Source: JAEUKA01 sp035328405
Lineage (GTDB): Bacteria; Myxococcota_A; Polyangia; Palsa-1104; JAEUJZ01
Assembly (NCBI GenBank): GCA_035328405.1
Contig: DAOLIT010000027.1
Span: 1-64,000, forward strand
DNA length: 64,000 nt
Direction: 5' to 3'
Shown here: one piece after another, positions 17,093-27,288 of the stretch
Layout: each line of letters opens with the position of its first letter
Numbering within the stretch: position 1 is the first letter of the stretch
Made by a program: the position numbers and the translations under genes
The notes under the pieces: model-generated
Told to the model about the DNA's origin: nothing
What the model saw: the letters and a program-made list of their open reading frames with translations, nothing else
Databases searched by the model: none

Positions 17093-20000
17093 CGCGCGCC
17101 TCCTGCCGTCGAAGGTGTCTTCTTCTTTTGCCGTCGCTGCTCTCGTTCCAGCGCCGCACGAGCTTCCTTGATATACGCTTCCGCAGCCTCGTCTTTCGAG
17201 CTTCGCGCACCCGCCGTATCCAGATAGCTCTCCAAATAACGAATCGCTACCATCTTTTGACTGATTGCATCAAATCCTGGCATAGATGGTGCATCCAAAT
17301 ACAAAATTCCAAGATTAAATAGTGCATCTTGGTTTTGCGGTTCGTCCGACAACACTTGCTTGTAGGCCGTTTCTGCTTCTGCATAGCGTTTCATGCCACG
17401 CAAAGCAGATCCATAATTTAGCTTGGTGCCTGCCAAGCCAGGCAAAAGAACCGTCGAGCGTTCGCACGCGAACAAAGCTCGTTCATGGTTCTTTGCCAAC
17501 AGATACATCGCCGACAAATTGTGCCAAGCCAATCCAAATCCAGGATCTAGCTCTGTCGCTTTCTTGATCGCCGCAGTTGCCGCAATTCGATCTTCTTTTG
17601 CCAAAGCCAAATAACCAAGCAGCAAAAACGCTTCTGCATTGTTCTGGTCTTGCGCCTGGGCAATGCCAACTACTGATGCGGCCAATTCATGTTTTCCCTG
17701 GAAATAATATGCAGTAGCCAGCGTCAACATCGACGGAACGTGGTGATCGTCTTTGCTGAGTGCGAGTTTTGCCAAAACAATCGCATTTTCATGTTGGCCA
17801 GCGTGCAAAGAAACGCGAGCTTCCTTGGCAAGTTTGGCCAATTCGCCACTGCCTATTTCTGCAACTGGGCCCGAAAGGGTCAATTGTTTTGCAACATGTT
17901 CGTCTTTGATCAGCGGGAAAACATCTGGCTTGTACGCATTTGCTCGTTGTCTTGCCAGTTTCGTCCACTGATTTGCAACACCGAGTTTGGCTGCCTGTTC
18001 CAAAGTAACTGCATATCTTTGGCTGGCCTTTTCTTCGATACCCGAGACGTTTTCTTCGATTTTGTTTTTGTACAAATCGCAGGCTTCGGTCCCGAGCCGA
18101 CGGACTTCTGGCGGGCAAGGCGCAGCGAGCATTGCCTTCGCATACAGCTCAAACACATAACCCATTCTGAAATACGCAGCCAACGTGTGGTTCGCGCGTT
18201 TGTATGAAAGAACTTTATCGTATACCGAAACGGCTTCTTGCACTTTCTTATTGAAGGCGATGATCGATGCTTCCAACTCTTTGCCGCTACCGCCGACTTT
18301 TTGCCGTTCAACCTCTTGCAGTTTTTGTTCAGCCAACGCAAAGGCGGCTTCTGCGGCGTATTCCGCAGCATCGGAACCAGGCGTTAACTTTTGGCCGATC
18401 TGAGCGGCTCGCCTGAGGTTTTCCGTTGCGTCAAATGGATTGCCGAGTTTTTGTTGTGCGCGAGCAAGTCGGACATGTGCCTCGACGATTTGGTGCAAAA
18501 AGCCAGCCTTTTGCCCAACCCGGGCAAGAAACTGCGCAAATTCCTGCTCCGCGCGAGATGCAGGCCCAAGTTTTTCGATCGCAAGCGCCGCGCGGAAATA
18601 TGCGGTCGTTGCTTCCTCTGGCGTAGCTTTTTCGTTTTGCGCGTATTGCTTCCACAAATCCGCCGCCAGCGCATACCGCTGATCGTTTTCGCCAATCAAC
18701 GCGGCATTGTATAGCGCATCATGACGATGTGGCGATGTTTTGAAGCGTTGCTCAGTACCCAATTGCTGATATGCTGTGACGGCCTTGTCAAAATCAAAAA
18801 ACCGTTGATGATTCACGGCAGAACGAAACAGAGATTCATCGACAAGTTTGCTTTGTGGATATTCTCGGACGATGCGTTCATACGTTTCTGTTGCTGCGCC
18901 GTACCGTCGGTCGCTTTCTTGTGCAACTGCCGCGTTGAAAAGAGCTTTGTCAGCGTCGGTACCGTGAGGATCTTGCGCGACAACCTCGATAAACAACGCC
19001 GCTGCATCAGCATAGCGTTTTTGGGAAAGATACTGCTCGGCCTTCTTGAAACGAACTTGCTGCGAGAGTTTTTGAATCGATCCTTGCTGCGATTTTGCAA
19101 TTTGCGAAGTCCCGCCGCAATTTCGTTCTTTGAGTCGAGAAGTCCATTCCTCCAATTTTTCCAAATTGCCTTCGATGTTATACGAAACCAAAATGGCATT
19201 TCCCGCGTCCACCGCGCGTTCGTCCTTGCAAAACCTGCTTACAAGGTCGGACATTCTCACTCGCATCTGCTCAAAACGCAGGTAGCGCAAATCAATTTCC
19301 GCTGCCTTATATGAAAACAAAGGAATTTTCGGAGAAACTGGAAACAACAACACAAATCGATCATAGGAAGATTGGAGTTTAGCAACTCCATCGGGCAACG
19401 TAACTTGCACAACCGGAGTTGTTACTTTTCCCATTTGAGGCAACGGTGGTTCCGTTTGCCCACTCTGTTTGTAAAAATCCGCAACGACGAATTCGCGGGC
19501 TTTGATGACTCCATACGCGGAATCTTCTGCGTATTTGCCTTTTGAATCCATATCACGGACTTTTTCATAAGCTTCTGCAGCTTCCGGAAATTTCTCGCCG
19601 AAAAAGAGAGACTCCGCGAGAAAGTAGCTGTATTCGTAACGATCTTTGCTGCTGGGATGTTGCTTCAAATAGGTATCATAAGAATTTGCCGCTTGGCGAT
19701 ATTCTTCGACGGCTAGTTTTTTCAATGCAGGATCATTTTTCGCTTGCGCTTCTTCGCGCAGTTTTTGCGCACTCTCATGGCGTCGCAAAACGACATTCAT
19801 CAGTGCAAGATCCGCAAGTTTGAGCCCATCGGTCAACGCTGCATCGTTATCGCGGTTTTGCTTGGCCCATTCGCTTCCTTCCATATAGGTGCGAGCAAGT
19901 TGTTCGCGTTCACGCAAAGCCTGTTCAAAGTTGCGCAATCTCTCCATCGCAAGGACAACGCGCTCTTGCAGACGAGGATTTTCCGGCGCAAGCGGCCACG

Positions 20001-23000
20001 TCGCTATCGCCATGCGGTAGACCTCAGCGGCGCGGCCATACTCGGTGCGGTCGAACAGCACGTCGCCCATCCGCTGGAAAACGCTGCGGACATGCGGCTC
20101 GGCTTCACGCCCTTTGTAGAACAACTCGGCGCGCGCAAGGCCCGCAATTGGATCATCTTTGCCATCGCCATTCCAATCGCGTTCAGCAAAGGAAAGCGCC
20201 AAATACTGGACCGACTCACTGCGAAGGGCGAACCCTTCTTTCTTTCCGGGATCGCCGAGTTTTTTTTGGTCCGCGAGTACAACCAACTCGTCAAAACGCT
20301 TCACAGCGTCGGAGAACCGGTCTAAGCGATAAAAAGACCAAGCTAGTTTGTAAAGTGCTTTGTCGAAATAGGGCGAATCACGATATGGAATGGCCTGTTC
20401 ATAAGCATAAATAGCCGCGTCGAGTTCTCCTCTGTCGAAATGGTGTTCGCCAAGCCTCGTCCACGTTTCGGCCAGAATCTTCGCGTCGCTTTTCATCGGT
20501 TCGCAACCATCGTACGGCGGCTTGTTCTTGCGACCGACGGGCGGCGCGACGGGACCGACAGGCGAATACTTGTTTTGGCACAACAAACCGAGAAAAGCCT
20601 GGCGCGCTTCCTCGTCGTGGTCCATTTCGCCCAAGCAATATCCGAGCAGATACGCGGCCAAATGGCTGTTTCGGTACGACGGAAAATCGCGCAGCAGCCT
20701 TCGGTACAAATCAACTGACGGTGCGTAGTCGGGAAGCGCGACCATCTCGCCAGCTTGGCTTTTTGATTGGCTGATAAACACTTCGTTTGTGCGCTCAAAA
20801 TGCAGCTCAGCGAGTCGAAACATGGCGTCGGGCGAAAAACGCGGATGTTGGGGATACAGACGAAGAAAATCCTCAAGCGACGCGATGGCCAGGCCGCGAA
20901 GTTCTTTTTCTTTGGCCTCTTCTTTGCTCAAACGCTCGGCAAATTCCTGTTTGAGTTCCGCTCGCCGCGTTTTGTATCCGTCGCGGCCCAGTTCATCCAG
21001 CGCACGCTTGTAACTGCGCGCAGCCTCGTGATAGCGACGAAAATCTCCCGCAAATTCCATCGGAAAATCGCCGGGTATGGAAATGTCAGCCAGTTTTGAC
21101 GCCGGCTCTCCGGTCTTTGGGACCTTGGTCAAGCCAGCGGGAGCCGCAAATTCCTCGTCGAGAAGCCGCAATTCTCGCGTTTGGTCGGCTTGGATTTGCG
21201 CCAGCTCATCGTTTGATTTTTGCCTGCGAGCCCACGCGACCTCGGCCAGGCCAGCCTGAGAGTGAATCCACAGTTCTTTGAACGCCTCTGCCGTCTGAGA
21301 AAAACGCAAAAACGCGGCTTGCCCTGCGATTTGCGCGGTTTCGGTTTGAAGCTTGTTCAGCGCCGCTTTCTGTTTCTCGACCTGTTCCCGCTCGGCTTGA
21401 AACAGGGTTTGCATGTTTCCGACGCGCATGTCCAACAAGCGATCGAGTTTTCCGATGGTATCGAGCAAGCGTTTCTCGACGGAAGCCATCCGGCCAAGCG
21501 CAGCCAGAACTTCATCGGCTTGTGTTCGTTGCGGCACACCCAATCGAAGCAACAAGTGCAAATAGAGGGTTTGTTCTTCCTCCAAAAGACCGACATGTAG
21601 CCGCCGCGCGCTGCTCGTTCCGTCGAGAGCATCGTTTCCACCTGTCGGTTCGGAAACGCCCTTGGCGACTTGCGCCCTTTTCTGAGCGAACCCCTCAAGC
21701 TGTTGTTTTTCGTCGGGAGTGGCCTGGTTTTGGACCAACGTGTCCAGTCGCTCGGCCCCAGCACGGTGCAGGGCAATCAAATATCGATAAAGCGCCAGTG
21801 AACGATTGCGCGGCTCGACAAGATTTGCAGTGGCTCCATCGGGAATGTTGGCTTTTTGCTGCTTCTCCATGTTTTGAAGAAGCACTTCCTGCTCTGCAAT
21901 CGACGAGGCCGTGGTGTAAAACTCGCGGTCCATGGCCAGAAGGTCGGTCAATACCTCGTCGGTGCGCAGCGAGTACAAAAGGGATTGCGGCACCAAACTC
22001 GACAACGAAAGCGGGCCTTTGTGTGAACCGAGTTGCTCGCGCAGCCGATTGACAAAAACCGGTGCATTGGCCAAATCGAGCTGGATTTTCTCGACGAGCG
22101 GCTTCAAATCCGCGTGTGCCGTCGCGAAGTGTTCGTGCGCAAGGTCGGGTTCTCCCCGTCGCAAGAGCAAATCGCCAAGCAACAAACGCGCCTCAGCGAC
22201 GGGAAGGACCGTTTGCGGCTCATCTCGATAAGCCAGCAGCAGCAACTTCAGCGATTGTTCGGCGCGCTCGGTGTCGTCGGCTCGAAGGGCAGCCCACGAC
22301 GCTTCATAAATCGCGTCTTTGAACAAATTGCTTTTCTGAGAGATGTGCAGATACGCCTCGTACGCGCGTTTGCTGTCGGCGCGTTCGTGGTAGATGCGAC
22401 CGACGGCCATGTGCGCAAGCTCGACGACGCGCAGGTCATCATCTCGACGAGCCAAAGGACGCTCGGTCAACGCTTTGAACACCGTCAAGGCTGCGTCGAG
22501 CTTTTCCATTTGCACTTGCAACGCACCCAAAATGTACTGCGCTCGGTAAAAATACGGGCTCGTCTCACCGACGGAGGCCAGCCATTTTTGAGCCGAAACA
22601 GCGTCTTTTCGGACAAAAAGCAGCTTTCCGGCGGCATACGCAGCACTCTCGGGGCGAAGTTGAGGCGGAATGGCGTCCAACTTTGCGAGCCAAGTTTTCT
22701 CGTCTTCGTCGGTGGGAAGCTGCACGGACAGCGCCAAAATGCGGACAAGCGTACGCGCATCTTGCGGGTGTTTTTCGACGAGCCGACCCAAAACCCGTTT
22801 TGCTCCACGCAGGTCGCCCTGTTCCGAGAGCGCATCTCCGAGCAAGAACATGGCCTCAGGATCGTTTTCAATTTCTGGGGAACGGGCCATCGCCTCAGCG
22901 ACGAGCGTTCCGGCGGCAGCATAGAGTTTTCGTTTTAGAAGTTCCTGCGCGCTCAAAAAAAGCTGCCTCGGCGTCTGCGGTTCGGTCGCTGAAAAGCTCC

Positions 23001-23241
23001 GCTTCGCCTTTGCGGAAGACTCGTTTCCCGTCGGAAGGCTTCCTTCGAGCGATTGCAACGCCGCTTCCAACTGGTCGAGTGCCTGCGAAAGCGGGATCGC
23101 AGCCTGTTCGGTGGCGGTTCCTCGACGAGAACTGACCTGCGGTGCCAAAAAACCGAGCATTCCCAAAAAGCCCCACGTCAGAAAACGCCGCGAAAAAAAA
23201 CGCGGCAGGCGGAAGGACGGTATGCAAGGCGGGCGCTGCAC
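17089..23241 (-). CDS. Giant TPR-repeat protein of the envelope
   Basis: About 2,050 residues from a GTG at 23241, two bases past the stop of the upstream gene; a longer open frame exists but would overlap that gene. A basic N-terminus and hydrophobic segment (FLTWGFLGMLGFLAPQVS) give a signal peptide or anchor, so the protein should lie in the periplasm. The remainder is a near-continuous array of helical repeats: clear TPR signatures include LADLALMNV, AIYAYEQAIPYRDSP, FNLGILYLDAP and AEAFLLLGYLALAKEDR, with a coiled-coil segment around residues 430-620. Giant periplasmic TPR proteins occur in the Myxococcus Glt/Agl gliding and related paralogous systems. Position between a conserved unknown protein and FHA/TonB-C-like protein fits a scaffold role. 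Confidence 0.9.
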   Translation of the reverse strand: MQRPPCIPSFRLPRFFSRRFLTWGFLGMLGFLAPQVSSRRGTATEQAAIPLSQALDQLEAALQSLEGSLPTGNESSAKAKRSFSATEPQTPRQLFLSAQELLKRKLYAAAGTLVAEAMARSPEIENDPEAMFLLGDALSEQGDLRGAKRVLGRLVEKHPQDARTLVRILALSVQLPTDEDEKTWLAKLDAIPPQLRPESAAYAAGKLLFVRKDAVSAQKWLASVGETSPYFYRAQYILGALQVQMEKLDAALTVFKALTERPLARRDDDLRVVELAHMAVGRIYHERADSKRAYEAYLHISQKSNLFKDAIYEASWAALRADDTERAEQSLKLLLLAYRDEPQTVLPVAEARLLLGDLLLRRGEPDLAHEHFATAHADLKPLVEKIQLDLANAPVFVNRLREQLGSHKGPLSLSSLVPQSLLYSLRTDEVLTDLLAMDREFYTTASSIAEQEVLLQNMEKQQKANIPDGATANLVEPRNRSLALYRYLIALHRAGAERLDTLVQNQATPDEKQQLEGFAQKRAQVAKGVSEPTGGNDALDGTSSARRLHVGLLEEEQTLYLHLLLRLGVPQRTQADEVLAALGRMASVEKRLLDTIGKLDRLLDMRVGNMQTLFQAEREQVEKQKAALNKLQTETAQIAGQAAFLRFSQTAEAFKELWIHSQAGLAEVAWARRQKSNDELAQIQADQTRELRLLDEEFAAPAGLTKVPKTGEPASKLADISIPGDFPMEFAGDFRRYHEAARSYKRALDELGRDGYKTRRAELKQEFAERLSKEEAKEKELRGLAIASLEDFLRLYPQHPRFSPDAMFRLAELHFERTNEVFISQSKSQAGEMVALPDYAPSVDLYRRLLRDFPSYRNSHLAAYLLGYCLGEMDHDEEARQAFLGLLCQNKYSPVGPVAPPVGRKNKPPYDGCEPMKSDAKILAETWTRLGEHHFDRGELDAAIYAYEQAIPYRDSPYFDKALYKLAWSFYRLDRFSDAVKRFDELVVLADQKKLGDPGKKEGFALRSESVQYLALSFAERDWNGDGKDDPIAGLARAELFYKGREAEPHVRSVFQRMGDVLFDRTEYGRAAEVYRMAIATWPLAPENPRLQERVVLAMERLRNFEQALREREQLARTYMEGSEWAKQNRDNDAALTDGLKLADLALMNVVLRRHESAQKLREEAQAKNDPALKKLAVEEYRQAANSYDTYLKQHPSSKDRYEYSYFLAESLFFGEKFPEAAEAYEKVRDMDSKGKYAEDSAYGVIKAREFVVADFYKQSGQTEPPLPQMGKVTTPVVQVTLPDGVAKLQSSYDRFVLLFPVSPKIPLFSYKAAEIDLRYLRFEQMRVRMSDLVSRFCKDERAVDAGNAILVSYNIEGNLEKLEEWTSRLKERNCGGTSQIAKSQQGSIQKLSQQVRFKKAEQYLSQKRYADAAALFIEVVAQDPHGTDADKALFNAAVAQESDRRYGAATETYERIVREYPQSKLVDESLFRSAVNHQRFFDFDKAVTAYQQLGTEQRFKTSPHRHDALYNAALIGENDQRYALAADLWKQYAQNEKATPEEATTAYFRAALAIEKLGPASRAEQEFAQFLARVGQKAGFLHQIVEAHVRLARAQQKLGNPFDATENLRRAAQIGQKLTPGSDAAEYAAEAAFALAEQKLQEVERQKVGGSGKELEASIIAFNKKVQEAVSVYDKVLSYKRANHTLAAYFRMGYVFELYAKAMLAAPCPPEVRRLGTEACDLYKNKIEENVSGIEEKASQRYAVTLEQAAKLGVANQWTKLARQRANAYKPDVFPLIKDEHVAKQLTLSGPVAEIGSGELAKLAKEARVSLHAGQHENAIVLAKLALSKDDHHVPSMLTLATAYYFQGKHELAASVVGIAQAQDQNNAEAFLLLGYLALAKEDRIAATAAIKKATELDPGFGLAWHNLSAMYLLAKNHERALFACERSTVLLPGLAGTKLNYGSALRGMKRYAEAETAYKQVLSDEPQNQDALFNLGILYLDAPSMPGFDAISQKMVAIRYLESYLDTAGARSSKDEAAEAYIKEARAALEREQRRQKKKTPSTAGGAR

Positions 23242-23242
23242 G

Positions 23243-23992
23243 TCAGTTGGCCTTTTTCGTGCTCTCGACGCGGAAATCAAAACTCGGACGGTCTTCGACG
23301 CGCGTAAGAAGCGGGTTTCCTTTTTCGCGGCAGACGACATTGACCCGCGTCGTTTGGCCGTCTGTTGCCGAAAAGCGGTGCGCAGCCTTGGCCGTGAACG
23401 TGTACTTGTCGTAGTACGAAAACACTTTGTTCCCGTCGCCGCGATACACGGCAACTACAGCGAGGGTGTGGTCTCCGGGGCGAACATTTCCGTCATAAAT
23501 GGTTTGTTCCTTCGACGGAGCGATGCGTCCTACATCCAGGTTGCGCACAAACACTTCGCGACCGTCGAGCTGATAACTGACCTTGACCCACTGAAAAAGC
23601 CGACCCATTTGGTCAGACTGCACGACGACGAGTCGCGCACCGCCTTGCGCGGAACCGAGAAGTTTTTCCGTCAGCAACGTCAACCGCGCTTTGCTGCGAA
23701 AAACCTGGTCTCTCAGTTCGCGAGTGCGACGATCCAATTCTTCGACGGAATTCGCGTCGGCAGACACGGGAGCCGACCTTGTTACGCTCGCATCCTCGAT
23801 AGAAATTTCTGTTTTGGCAGGGGTTGCAGCAGAAGAGGCCGAACGCTCAGAAATCGTCGCATTCGGCGAAACGTCCTGTGCAAACGCGCTGGCCACAGAC
23901 GAGAACCAAGCCAGCAGAAAGACCGCTAAGGCCACCACGCCAAGCAGGGCGGAGCGGGCTGTTTTTCGTCTGACTGGCTGCGTCGGAAACAT
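23243..23992 (-). CDS. Conserved periplasmic protein of the TPR/AgmX operon
   Basis: 249 residues. The N-terminus is a signal peptide (LLGVVALAVFLLAWFSSVASAFA). A coiled segment (residues about 80-110, VEELDRRTRELRDQVFRSKAR) is followed by a beta-rich domain (VKVSYQLDGREVFVRNLD, GDHTLAVVAVYRGDG, FSYYDKYTF). This pattern, coil then FRSKARL then a beta-domain with YxG, is found in myxobacterial proteins that are often mis-annotated as dihydrolipoamide acetyltransferase; no lipoyl or acyltransferase motif is present here. It is the first gene of the operon with the giant TPR protein. Confidence 0.75.
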   Translation of the reverse strand: MFPTQPVRRKTARSALLGVVALAVFLLAWFSSVASAFAQDVSPNATISERSASSAATPAKTEISIEDASVTRSAPVSADANSVEELDRRTRELRDQVFRSKARLTLLTEKLLGSAQGGARLVVVQSDQMGRLFQWVKVSYQLDGREVFVRNLDVGRIAPSKEQTIYDGNVRPGDHTLAVVAVYRGDGNKVFSYYDKYTFTAKAAHRFSATDGQTTRVNVVCREKGNPLLTRVEDRPSFDFRVESTKKAN

Positions 23993-24039
23993 AAGCTGCG
24001 CCGATTATAGCAGCCTGCTCGAAAGCAAAGCACATCGGT

Positions 24040-24978
24040 TCATTGGGGCTGCGCGGCCTGATTTCGTTCGTGGAGCGCGCAAGTCGCGGCCATCATCCAC
24101 AACGAAAAAGCTGTCCGCAGAAGCGAAATCCCTTGGCGAACCAAAAACGCTGCCAAAACCAGCATTTTCGCGTCGAGCCTGGCGGTGATTCCTCTTCCGA
24201 ACCACCACATGGCGGCGTGGACCGTGAGGGAACAAATCGCGAGGGCCATCCCAAAAAGCCACGCGGGTCGCTGGGCAAGCGCGTAGAAACCAGCGCAAAT
24301 TGATTTCCACGTAGAAAGTCTCTCGTCGTCGAGTTTTTGCAATCGAGCCAGATTCAGCCACACGCTGGCAACACTCCAAGCGAAACCCACACACACCGCC
24401 ACAGTCAGCAAACGTGCGACAACAGAGTCCCATGGAAGCCCGGTAACCGCTTTCCAACCGAGCGCGAAACCCGCCGCGATGCTGGCGAGCAACACGAGCG
24501 GCACGCGGACCAAAAGCGCAAACATCAAGTCCAGTTTCACCATCGGGACTGCCGTTTCTGCGGCCCTCACCAGGAAGGTTCCCGTCGGTGCATGTCGTGG
24601 CGCGTCTTTGGATCTCAGCCGAGACAGAACCGCGCCGGACAGCATCGCGTGGAGCACAAGAAACGCGACGCCAACGACGATCGCGACGGTCATTGCGGCT
24701 CTCCAAGCAGAGGTGTTGTCGGCGATGATTTCCACGAAACCGACATCGTAGCGGCCTCGGGCGATCCGTTCAGCAAGAGGCCGGAGCGACAAAACGTCGC
24801 GCAACACCACGCGGGCTGGCAATAGCGCAAAAAAAGTTGTGCTCAAAGACAAGAACCACAGGCCCAACACCAGCCAAGGCGACGCACAAAGTCGGCCAAA
24901 GCTCGTACGTAAGATGTCAAAAAAACCGGCTCTTGAAGAACCCGTTTCCGACGGAAAATTGGATGTCGTCTGCATCAT
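24040..24978 (-). CDS. Multi-pass membrane protein of unknown function
   Basis: 312 residues with about six hydrophobic helices (near 30-55, 95-120, 155-180, 190-215, 235-255 and 265-295). There is no recognisable motif. The layout resembles the loose group of glycerophosphoryl/YihY-like membrane proteins but nothing decides it. ATG codons 1 and 2 are both possible starts. It sits directly downstream of the M1 peptidase gene (15 bases), so the two are probably one transcript. Confidence 0.75.
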   Translation of the reverse strand: MMQTTSNFPSETGSSRAGFFDILRTSFGRLCASPWLVLGLWFLSLSTTFFALLPARVVLRDVLSLRPLAERIARGRYDVGFVEIIADNTSAWRAAMTVAIVVGVAFLVLHAMLSGAVLSRLRSKDAPRHAPTGTFLVRAAETAVPMVKLDLMFALLVRVPLVLLASIAAGFALGWKAVTGLPWDSVVARLLTVAVCVGFAWSVASVWLNLARLQKLDDERLSTWKSICAGFYALAQRPAWLFGMALAICSLTVHAAMWWFGRGITARLDAKMLVLAAFLVRQGISLLRTAFSLWMMAATCALHERNQAAQPQ

Positions 24979-24993
24979 CAGGTTCCTCGACTT

Positions 24994-27129
24994 TTACAAC
25001 GTCAGCAGATCTAGAAGCGTTTGAAAAAAGCCCTGAAAGGTCAGCGCAAGTCGATTGACAGGACGCAGGTTGGGTTTGGTCAAAAGTCCGTTGTTCAAAC
25101 GCTTCTCGTCGAGAGCCAGCTTGAACTCTGGATCAATCTCGGCCTGTTTGACGGGCGCTCGACGGTAAAAATACAGGATTTTCAACCGTTCCTCGGGGTG
25201 AGCCACTTGCTCGGCGTAGGTCCATGTGTGCTTCTCTTGCGAACCGTCCCCAAACTTCACCGTCACGTCCACCGGATACAAAAACTCACCGCGCCGTCGC
25301 AAAAAAACCACGCTGTCCCAGTTCTTGTACTCTTTGGCCAGCTCAGCGTCGGTTTTTTTTGCTGTTTTCTCGGGCTGGGCAAGTTCATGTCTGCCCGCCG
25401 GCTTTCCGACGCACGCGGCTTGATTGGCTTCTTGAATGTCGCGCAGCCAAGGTTCGCGCTCGGCTTCCGTCGTGTGGCCGGGCAGCACCGCAGGTTTGGG
25501 CGGGCAATCCCACAAACCGTAGGCCAACTCGTGCTTTTGGTTCTGGATCTCGGCCACTTCATAATCAGCGACGCGGGTGCTGTACACCGCTTGCTGCCAA
25601 AACCACGTCAGGTCCTCGCCTGCACCCTCGCTTATCGCGTTCATGAAATCCGTCGGACGCGGCTTTTGAAATCGGTATTTTTGGGCGAAGGTACGCATCG
25701 CTTTGTGCATTTTTTCGTCGCCAAGATGGTTTTCCAAACTGCGCATCATGAGCGACGTGTAGCCATACGTCATGGACGAATACGTCCGTCCGTCGAGCTT
25801 TCGACTCATGGAAGCGAGCGGCATTCGTCGAACGACGCCTCGGGTCGCAAGAAAATCCAGATCGCGATCGCCGATGCAGAAGCCGCCCCATTCGAGGGTG
25901 GTGCAACCTGACGGATACATCCGATCGACGGCCCAAGCGGTGAAAGTCTGAGTCAGCCCCTCGTCGAGCCAGGCGTCTTCCACTTCGTCTGAACCAATCA
26001 TCAGCGGAATCCATTGATGGCCAAATTCGTGGGCGTCGGTGGCTTCTAGCCAGTGCATTCCGTTCGGAAACGGAGTGAGCCAGCTTGTGATGAGCTGCGG
26101 GTATTCCATTCCTCCCGCCCCGCCAGCGTCGTGAGGCGGCATGATCACGGTGACTTGCTTGTACGGATACGGAAAATAGCGTTGTTCTCCCTCGAGAATC
26201 GCCGCGCGGACGCTCTCGATGTGCCTGGACGTTTGCGACGCCAAGCCGGGCTGATTCAGCAACCGAACCGTGACTTCTCCAAGGGAATCCGAAACCGTTG
26301 CTTTGGTTTCAACAAACCGAGGGTCAGCAAACCAAGCAAAATCCCGCACGTCGTCGGCGCGAAACGTGATTGTTTTTCGTGTCCCGTCGCTCTGCTCGCC
26401 GACTTGCACGCCGGTTGCTCCGACGACAAAACGCGCTGGCACATCAACCGTCACATCGTAATTGCCGTGTTCCGAAAAAAACTCGGTGTGCCCGTGGTAC
26501 TGGTGCGCCCGAAAACCACACTTCACAGCGTCTTTGTCACATTCAAAAACCGCAATTTTGGGAAACCACTGTCCAACGGCGTGAAAGTCTCCGGCATAGC
26601 CTGACCGAGCAAACACCTTCGGAAGTTTGGTCGCGAAGACAAATTCGATCTCGACGGTGGCACCCGCCGGAATCGGCGTGTCCAGTTTGAGTGACAGCAG
26701 CGAATCGACGACGACGGCCTTCCCCACCATCTCGACGCCGCCGATTTTCAGCGACGACACGTCCGTCGCTCCATACCCATGTTCCGGCATTTCATCGCCG
26801 CGCAACTGCGTCCCGGCTTCGCGCACGAACGTGGTTGCTCGGTTCTTGAAGGCGTTTTGGTACAGATTGAAAAAAAGTTCTGTGGCTTCTTTGCGCTCGT
26901 TGTTGCGCCAAAACAACGTGCTCTTCCCAGAAACTTCGTGCGTTTTCTCGTCGAGCCGGACTTGCATCCGATACGAAGCGACCCGTTGCGACAGAGGGCC
27001 CGGCACACGCAGACCCACATTCTCTTTCAGAAAACTTGGTTCCTCTGCTCGACTGATGTGGGCCGAACAGAGAAGACCCAAGGCCGCCACACACCAAACC
27101 CCGTGACTGGGTGTCGTTTTGTTTTTCAT
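24994..27129 (-). CDS. Secreted M1-family zinc metallopeptidase
   Basis: About 711 residues starting at MKNKT, where a signal peptide begins (WCVAALGLLCSAHISRA); a start ten codons upstream is possible. The peptidase M1 signature is complete: the exopeptidase-type motif GGMEYP, the zinc site HEFGHQW and the third ligand Glu 18 residues on in WLDEGL. The N-terminal 300 residues form the beta-sandwich typical of the family. It should be a periplasmic or secreted aminopeptidase that digests peptides. It is transcribed divergently from the TonB-dependent receptor, with about 160 bases in between, which makes a joint role in peptide use possible but unproven. Confidence 0.93.
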   Translation of the reverse strand: MKNKTTPSHGVWCVAALGLLCSAHISRAEEPSFLKENVGLRVPGPLSQRVASYRMQVRLDEKTHEVSGKSTLFWRNNERKEATELFFNLYQNAFKNRATTFVREAGTQLRGDEMPEHGYGATDVSSLKIGGVEMVGKAVVVDSLLSLKLDTPIPAGATVEIEFVFATKLPKVFARSGYAGDFHAVGQWFPKIAVFECDKDAVKCGFRAHQYHGHTEFFSEHGNYDVTVDVPARFVVGATGVQVGEQSDGTRKTITFRADDVRDFAWFADPRFVETKATVSDSLGEVTVRLLNQPGLASQTSRHIESVRAAILEGEQRYFPYPYKQVTVIMPPHDAGGAGGMEYPQLITSWLTPFPNGMHWLEATDAHEFGHQWIPLMIGSDEVEDAWLDEGLTQTFTAWAVDRMYPSGCTTLEWGGFCIGDRDLDFLATRGVVRRMPLASMSRKLDGRTYSSMTYGYTSLMMRSLENHLGDEKMHKAMRTFAQKYRFQKPRPTDFMNAISEGAGEDLTWFWQQAVYSTRVADYEVAEIQNQKHELAYGLWDCPPKPAVLPGHTTEAEREPWLRDIQEANQAACVGKPAGRHELAQPEKTAKKTDAELAKEYKNWDSVVFLRRRGEFLYPVDVTVKFGDGSQEKHTWTYAEQVAHPEERLKILYFYRRAPVKQAEIDPEFKLALDEKRLNNGLLTKPNLRPVNRLALTFQGFFQTLLDLLTL

Positions 27130-27288
27130 CTCTTTGAGATAGCCACGGTCTGCGACCAACTTGCAAGCACCCCCTTCTTCTTTGCGAGACGCGCGTGATA
27201 CCGTCGGTTCCCGTTTGGGTCAATGCGAGATGGAATGTTCTCGGCGCGACCCAGTGGAACGCTTGGTCTTTAGGGAGAACCCGAATCC

